Source: Argyresthia goedartella (Eukaryota; Arthropoda; Insecta; Lepidoptera; Argyresthiidae). From it: DNA of 64,000 nt. Positions 63,816 to 64,000 of this stretch are shown here, piece by piece. The DNA is taken from NCBI GenBank assembly GCA_949825045.1, contig OX463812.1:4944661-5008660 (forward strand), given 5' to 3'. Below the pieces are notes generated by a model. The model was given only the letters and a program-made list of their open reading frames with translations, ran no database searches and was not told where the DNA came from. The stretch's first letter is position 1; each line of letters begins with the position of its first letter. The position numbers were made by a program, and so were the translations under genes.

Positions 63816-64000
63816 GTGACCTCTGTGTCGCTGTGGTCGTGGCTCTGCCTACCTCGCGAGAGGTCCCGGGTTCGATCCCCGGTTCAGGTCTTGGATGTTT
63901 ATATGTGTATGACGTTGCTCTTTCCGGTTCCCTCGACACAGGATATTCTGTTCTAGTGTGGGGCCAGAAGGAATGAATGTGCCTTTATGTCAATCTTTAT
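63816..64000 (+). repeat. tRNA-derived SINE, copy 2 (runs off the window)
   Basis: GTGGTCGTGGCTCTGCCTA precedes GGTTCGATCCC (63869-63879), a perfect B box. The body repeats 'cttggatgtt' and CTAGTGTGGGGCCAGAAGG as in copy 1. It starts where copy 1 ends. Confidence 0.7.

Noticed and set aside
63635..64000. Genuine tRNA genes
   Set aside because: B boxes are good, but the bodies and repeated copies show SINEs, and no cloverleaf could be traced.
1..64000. Prokaryotic or phage system
   Set aside because: Introns, TATA/initiator promoters, SINEs and insect-type transposons show an animal genome; no operons or ribosome binding sites.

Overview
This looks like repeat-choked euchromatin from an insect, most likely a moth or butterfly. 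There are no operons, ribosome binding sites or dense ORFs. Instead there is AT-rich DNA packed with arthropod-type transposable elements: BEL/Pao and Ty3/gypsy LTR elements, a TED-like errantivirus with an env, several non-LTR retrotransposon lineages, a DD37D mariner, a PIF/Harbinger remnant, MITEs and tRNA-derived SINEs. The lepidopteran call is inference, from the LINE protein flavour, the TED-like errantivirus, and a short repeat (called family A here) whose ends read 'gttccgtaccc' and 'cgagtccgactcgcacttggcc'.

Layout, left to right. 1-12000 is one old LINE, first split by a gypsy element (only its integrase tail and 3' LTR lie in the window) and then by a complete BEL/Pao provirus (4509-11971) flanked by a 5-bp AATAC duplication. 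12000-13420 holds a tyrosine-recombinase relic and inverted repeats. 13600-17000 carries a family A copy and two reverse-strand LINE 3' ends, one split by a 1309-bp mariner with exact TA duplications. 17000-19500 is mostly anonymous DNA with short repeats. 19529-22710 is a decayed Harbinger-like element with facing Myb-like and transposase exon remnants. 24.6-29.3 kb is a second, rearranged BEL/Pao element on the minus strand. 30.1-31.9 kb is an RTE-type LINE.

31.9-44.75 kb is the one place with exons that do not look like ordinary transposon coding: three minus-strand pieces of a SAP-domain protein of the SWIM/YqaJ-associated type. Two exons (44743-44652 and 44419-44262) have good splice sites and a continuous frame. 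The third (about 32093-31930) has been separated from them by an errantivirus, a LINE inside that errantivirus's LTR, and a small MITE, and is cut at its far side by the RTE LINE.

44.8-53.6 kb holds more LINE fragments and several striking perfect hairpins. 53612-61411 is a 3900-bp unit present twice in direct tandem with only two substitutions seen by eye. It carries a MITE, family A copies, a SINE and a TATA-type core promoter. The right end has a second copy of a palindromic repeat first seen at 19 kb, and two tandem SINEs.

Almost every element is broken by stops, frameshifts or deletions. The genes do not work together in a pathway; the window is a record of layered insertions into a small host or domesticated gene. 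No CRISPR, rRNA or intact host tRNA gene was seen.
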